Source: Syntrophaceae bacterium UBA4810
Lineage (GTDB): Bacteria > Desulfobacterota > Syntrophia > Syntrophales > Smithellaceae
Assembly: GCA_002402545.1 (NCBI GenBank)
Contig: DHGA01000088.1
Coordinates: 29,006-38,547 of the forward strand
DNA: 9,542 bases
Reading direction: 5' to 3'
Positions 7,130 to 9,542 of the stretch are shown here, one piece after another. The notes beneath the pieces are model-generated. The model worked only from the letters and a program-made list of their open reading frames with translations. It was not told the origin of the DNA and did not search any database. Within the stretch, counting starts at the first letter, position 1; the number at the start of each line of letters is the position of its first letter. The position numbers and the translations under genes are program-made.

Positions 7130-7570
7130 TTACTCTCTTAAAAAATTCCACCCCAGAAAGCTTAAGCTTTTTGTTTTGGGTGTCCATTTGCACTCGAAGG
7201 CGTCGTTTTTACTGTTGTAGGAAAGGCAGGCATAAGCCGCGTTACCGTAGCCGCCGCAGTCGGTATCGTATTTATCGTAGTTGGAAACTCTTATGTATAA
7301 TCTTTGTGTTTTGGGGTCGTAGTGCCAGGTGGCCGGGTTGAATTTTTTAAAACCACCCAAAAAAACAAGGTTGCCGTCGGGATAAAAGGCCATCGACATC
7401 GGCTCGGCGCTACCGCCCGGATAAGTCCATATTCCTTCCGGCGAATCAGGTGCTTCGATGATCATTTTTTTGAGCGCGCACGAGGTAAGTAGAAAGAGTA
7501 AAAAGCAAAGGCTCAAAAGTAGGGCACTTTTGATTATTTTTGACCGGGTATTTTGGTAGCCGACCTGCAT
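7130..7570 (-). CDS. Small secreted lipoprotein of unknown function
   Basis: I do not recognise a family. The 146-residue product starts with a basic segment and a strongly hydrophobic signal (SALLLSLCFLLFLLTSC), ending in an LTSC lipobox with lipidated Cys31. The mature part has GIWTYPGGSAEPMSMAFYPDG and TWHYDPKTQRLYIRVSNYD, resembling short beta-strand proteins in which a formula-like GxW/FYPDG segment recurs (lipocalin-like or META-like small folds; a guess). Two further Cys pairs with spacing DCGGYGNAAYAC could form a disulfide, as could the later FECKW. The ATG at 7570 is used here; a TTG at 7585 in frame is possible, and neither has a clear ribosome site, so the start is uncertain. A TTGACA-type promoter lies about 150-175 nt upstream. 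Confidence 0.6.
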   Translation of the reverse strand: MQVGYQNTRSKIIKSALLLSLCFLLFLLTSCALKKMIIEAPDSPEGIWTYPGGSAEPMSMAFYPDGNLVFLGGFKKFNPATWHYDPKTQRLYIRVSNYDKYDTDCGGYGNAAYACLSYNSKNDAFECKWTPKTKSLSFLGWNFLRE

Positions 7571-7657
7571 AACGCACCCAACCAAAGCGCTGAAAATTTT
7601 AAAAGTCCTTTAATAACTATCATGCTGGTGCAAAACGCCATCCAGCTTTATCTCCTG

Positions 7658-7678
7658 ATTCCGGAGCCAGTCCGGAAT
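7658..7678. repeat. Short perfect inverted repeat in the intergenic region
   Basis: Arms ATTCCGGA and TCCGGAAT with a 5-nt loop GCCAG. No T-tract follows on either strand, so it is not an intrinsic terminator. It could be a protein-binding site or an mRNA leader hairpin of the lipoprotein gene. Confidence 0.4.
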
Positions 7679-7717
7679 GAAAAACAAGAAGTTTTCCAAA
7701 GATTTCGTATTATTAGA

Positions 7718-7746
7718 ATAAAACAACTTTGCTTATATTTTGTCAA
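7718..7746 (-). promoter_or_regulatory. Candidate promoter for the lipoprotein gene
   Basis: On the minus strand there is a perfect -35 TTGACA (7741-7746), a 17-nt spacer and -10 TTTTAT (7718-7723). The leader would be about 140 nt and include the inverted repeat at 7658-7678. Confidence 0.4.
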
Positions 7747-7769
7747 ATATTTTTTCATAAATTAATTTT

Positions 7770-7782
7770 GGCGCAGTGCGCC
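7770..7782. repeat. Short GC-rich palindrome in AT-rich DNA upstream of the MerB-like promoter
   Basis: Arms GGCGC and GCGCC with a 3-nt loop AGT, flanked by T and A runs. It stands out in AT-rich DNA about 70 nt upstream of the -35 box. Function unknown. Confidence 0.35.
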
Positions 7783-7851
7783 GAAAAATTTACATTTTTT
7801 GTCCCGATGTCTATAAATTAAATGTTATTTCCCAAGCGAAATTTTATTGCC

Positions 7852-7880
7852 TTGACACAGGTATGACGTTTCCTTATAAG
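7852..7880 (+). promoter_or_regulatory. Strong sigma70-type promoter of the MerB-like gene
   Basis: Perfect -35 TTGACA (7852-7857), a 17-nt spacer and -10 TATAAG (7875-7880, 5 of 6). The 17-nt spacing argues against MerR control, since MerR-type promoters have 19-20 nt spacers with a dyad between the boxes, and no such dyad is visible. The leader is about 60 nt. Confidence 0.75.
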
Positions 7881-7946
7881 TAGGTTGTTTCGCTCAACGC
7901 ATTCTTTTGCAATAACAAATTAGTGAAATATTAAGGAGGTAACGTC

Positions 7947-8651
7947 ATGAATTTTCCTACCGTATTTGATAAGACCTATCACTTTATAACCAGGCGTATG
8001 GTGGAAACCGGGCAGGCTCCGCACTACACGGAAATAGCCAAAGAGCTGGGCGTTTCTATGGAAGAGGGGCGTCAGAGGCTGCGCGAGCTTATTTCCAAAA
8101 GAGTTCCCGGCTGGCTCGCGCCCGGCACGGATTTTATTGCTTCGTTTGCGCCGTTTAACAATCAACCCACGCAATTTAGAATAACCATCGACGGACAGCA
8201 GAAATGGTTCGGCCAGTGAGCTTTTGAATCGCTGGCGGTCTGCTGGCTTTTCCCGGGTAAAAAGGTGAATATCGATACGCCATGCCTCGATTGCGGCGAA
8301 CCGATTCACCTGGAAGTCAAAGACGGAGTTATTTTAAAGGCCGAGCCAAAAGAGATAATTGGCTATGTGGCTGTGCCGTTTGCGCGATGGATGGAAAATA
8401 TAAGTTACGCCTGATCGACGATGACATTCTTCCGGTCGGAAGAACATCTTCGTAACTGGGCGCAATTCAAAACGGGAACGGAAGAGGGGATATTCGCTCT
8501 TCCTGATTTGCTTAAATTATTTTCGGGACAAATGTTTAGACGAAGGCTGGATCCGGATTATTTTTCACAAATGCGCGAATACACCATTGAGTGGATAACA
8601 ACGATGCAGGAAATCGGTAAAACCGGACCCTTCTGGTCGCTGAAAAAATAG
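7947..8651 (+). CDS. merB: MerB-family (organomercurial lyase-like) protein with two selenocysteines at the catalytic cysteine positions
   Basis: Read with two in-frame TGAs as Sec, this is one 234-residue protein, close to MerB's roughly 212. MerB cleaves carbon-mercury bonds with two cysteines. Aligned from memory with E. coli MerB, residues 27-55 match the N-terminal winged-helix-like part. The strand FRITIDGQQKWFGQ-U91-AFESL matches the segment ending in W-C96-ALDTL. Then PCLDCGEPIHLEV matches SHCAATGAPVSLTV. SYA-U156-STMTFF matches SFC-C159-HVHFF, followed by EEHLRNWAQ and EGIFALPDLLKLFSGQMF. Thus U91 aligns with Cys96, U156 with Cys159, and Glu94 with Asp99. Spacing of the pair is 65 versus 63 residues. 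The first TGA is at 8217-8219 and the second at 8412-8414; each is followed by a SECIS hairpin. AAGGAGGT lies 6 nt before the ATG. The fragments after the TGAs have no ribosome sites. The real substrate (organomercury or another organometal) is unknown. Confidence 0.88.
8231..8247 (+). promoter_or_regulatory. SECIS hairpin for the first Sec codon of the MerB-like gene
   Basis: Stem GCUGGC / GCUGGC (6 bp, two of them G-U) around loop GGUCU. The loop Gs lie 18 and 19 nt after the UGA. The loop GGUCU equals the core of the apical loop of E. coli fdhF SECIS, whose G and U contact SelB. An alternative fold pairs GCCAGUGA (8212-8219) with UCGCUGGC (8229-8236), which would trap the UGA in a stem. 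Confidence 0.72.
8427..8444 (+). promoter_or_regulatory. SECIS hairpin for the second Sec codon of the MerB-like gene
   Basis: Perfect 7-bp stem UUCUUCC / GGAAGAA around loop GGUC. The loop Gs lie 20 and 21 nt after the UGA at 8412-8414. It is the most regular of the three hairpins and begins with the same GGU as the first MerB-like hairpin. Confidence 0.8.
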
Positions 8652-8716
8652 TAATCTTTGAAATTTAACTGCGAATAAATGAAGATTTGGCAACTTAAAT
8701 TATATGGAGGCGGTTG

Positions 8717-9542
8717 ATGTATAAATTGAAATTCAATGAAAAAGTTTGCGCGACATGTCCTTCCAGCGATTGTCTTTTGAAGTGCCAGTATATGACCTTC
8801 AGCGGGCATAAGGAAGCGCACGCGGAGATCATGAAGATTATTCGCGGCAAGGATTCACGCGTTCTGCATGAATGTGTCACCTGTTACGCCTGCGAGGAAT
8901 ACTGTAAAAGAGGCAATCACCCCTATTATCTAATCTGCGAGCGGCGCGAAGAAAAAGATATGTTAACTGCGCCGCGTCCCATTACCAATCAGTGGATTAA
9001 CATGACACAGATGCAGGGCAAGTGCATGGTAGGCGATGTCAAGGACAAAGCTCTTTCCTGCTGTTACATTCCCGAGCTGGGGGCTTTAGGCACGGGAGAA
9101 ATTTTCAAGGATGTTGCTATGGCCGGCACCTTCGGCGCGGAATTTATGTGCCCGGCCGTGCACACGCATTTTGCTAAAATGTCGGTAATCAAAGAACGCT
9201 TGCCTGTGGCCATTGATAATTTCCGCAGGCTAGGCGTGAAAGAGGTTATCTGCTTGCACGATGAATGCTACGGCACTTTCACTTCGATTGCTTCCGCCTA
9301 CGGCATGGAAGTGCCGTTCAAGCCGGTTTATTACATGGATTTTCTTTTGCAGAGAATGAAGGAGCTAAAAGGCAAAATCAAGCCTCTTAACATTACTGTC
9401 GCTTACCAGCGCCCCTGTTCCAACCGCCTTATTCCCGATAAATTGCCGCTGGTCAAAAAGATATTGAATTTGATCGGCGTGAAAATGCCTAAAAGAACTT
9501 ATCAGGATGAAAACTGCCTTTGCTGCGGAGAAGTCATTCGCT
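8717..9542 (+). CDS. HdrD/GlpC-like Fe-S oxidoreductase with cysteine-rich (CCG) domains, 3' end cut off
   Basis: The 275 visible residues carry two N-terminal [4Fe-4S] motifs: C11-x2-C14-x4-C19-x3-C23 and C53-x2-C56-x2-C59-x3-C63. These are followed by cysteine-rich segments like those of heterodisulfide reductase subunit HdrD/HdrB: SCC at 114-116, CLHDECYGTF (179-188), YQRPCSNR (230-237) and ENCLCCG (265-271). The HdrD family's CCG domains bind a special [4Fe-4S] site that reduces disulfides, often in electron bifurcation or membrane electron transfer. The start at 8717 has GGAGG at 8706-8710. It lies 65 nt after the MerB-like gene with no terminator visible, so it is probably in the same operon and may feed it electrons (inference). 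No in-frame TGA occurs in the visible part. Substrate and partner are unknown. Confidence 0.8.
   Translation, partial: MYKLKFNEKVCATCPSSDCLLKCQYMTFSGHKEAHAEIMKIIRGKDSRVLHECVTCYACEEYCKRGNHPYYLICERREEKDMLTAPRPITNQWINMTQMQGKCMVGDVKDKALSCCYIPELGALGTGEIFKDVAMAGTFGAEFMCPAVHTHFAKMSVIKERLPVAIDNFRRLGVKEVICLHDECYGTFTSIASAYGMEVPFKPVYYMDFLLQRMKELKGKIKPLNITVAYQRPCSNRLIPDKLPLVKKILNLIGVKMPKRTYQDENCLCCGEVIR

Larger units (their letters stand above)
7571..7946. other. Intergenic region between the divergent lipoprotein and MerB-like genes
   Basis: It contains a leftward candidate promoter (7718-7746) and the strong rightward promoter (7852-7880). It also has two short perfect inverted repeats: 7658-7678 (ATTCCGGA / TCCGGAAT, 5-nt loop) and 7770-7782 (GGCGC / GCGCC, 3-nt loop). 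No gene, tRNA or mobile element is apparent. Confidence 0.6.

Noticed and set aside
7157..7170. Perfect 14-bp palindrome AAAGCTTAAGCTTT followed by a T-rich stretch
   Set aside because: It looks like a terminator on the plus strand, but it lies inside the 3' end of the leftward lipoprotein gene, and nothing on the plus strand would end there.
7553..7765. 70-codon plus-strand frame in the intergenic region
   Set aside because: It partly overlaps the start of the lipoprotein gene antisense, has no ribosome site, and its amino acid composition looks random.
7852..7880. MerR-controlled mercury promoter upstream of the MerB-like gene
   Set aside because: The spacer is 17 nt rather than the 19-20 nt of MerR-type promoters, there is no dyad between the boxes, and no merR gene is adjacent.
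7920..8309. 129-codon minus-strand frame across the MerB-like gene
   Set aside because: Antisense to a gene with a strong promoter, ribosome site and family match on the plus strand.
8421..8651. Separate 76-residue gene starting at the ATG at 8421
   Set aside because: No ribosome site. The sequence continues the MerB alignment directly from the upstream frame through the TGA at 8412-8414, so it is the C-terminal part of one protein.

Overview
The window is about 9.5 kb of moderate-GC bacterial DNA from a Gram-negative cell. Evidence for the envelope type is an outer-membrane barrel protein with a C-terminal Phe, a lipoprotein signal, and a PBP7-like periplasmic peptidase. Several features suggest an anaerobe that uses selenocysteine (Sec), plausibly a deltaproteobacterium (Desulfobacterota, Syntrophia-like): three in-frame UGA codons at catalytic positions, each followed by a bacterial-type SECIS hairpin, and a heterodisulfide-reductase-like Fe-S protein. 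The lineage is an inference from gene content only.

Left part (1-3300, all minus strand). A peroxide-defence pair comes first: katG (catalase-peroxidase, 5' end only) and a perR-type Fur-family regulator. The same 16-nt palindromic word lies in front of both genes, which looks like a shared PerR operator with autoregulation. A perfect TTGACA box stands at the regulator's own promoter. Next are a pbpG-type peptidase (S11 family) and a D-Ala-D-Ala-ligase-like ATP-grasp enzyme that lacks the canonical Ddl omega-loop motif.

Middle (3300-7600). One plus-strand gene encodes a MetA/SphA-type outer-membrane barrel. Four minus-strand genes follow (read right to left): a small lipoprotein, two alpha/beta hydrolases, and an exported Bcp-like peroxiredoxin. 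The peroxiredoxin's peroxidatic residue is encoded by UGA, with a SECIS hairpin whose apical G is 18 nt downstream.

Right part (7850-9542, plus strand). A strong sigma70-type promoter drives a MerB (organomercurial lyase) family gene. Read normally it breaks into three ORFs. Read with UGA as Sec it gives one 234-residue protein in which BOTH Sec residues (91 and 156) align with the two catalytic cysteines of MerB (Cys96 and Cys159). Each UGA has its own hairpin with GG at the start of the loop. A HdrD/GlpC-like Fe-S oxidoreductase follows 65 nt later, probably in the same operon, and runs off the window.

The two-Sec MerB homologue is the most striking element here. Two of the window's enzyme genes would be misannotated by standard gene callers, one as a pair and one as a triplet of fragments. 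Redox and selenium chemistry link katG/perR, the Sec-peroxiredoxin, the Sec-MerB and the Hdr-like gene in theme, though not necessarily in one pathway.
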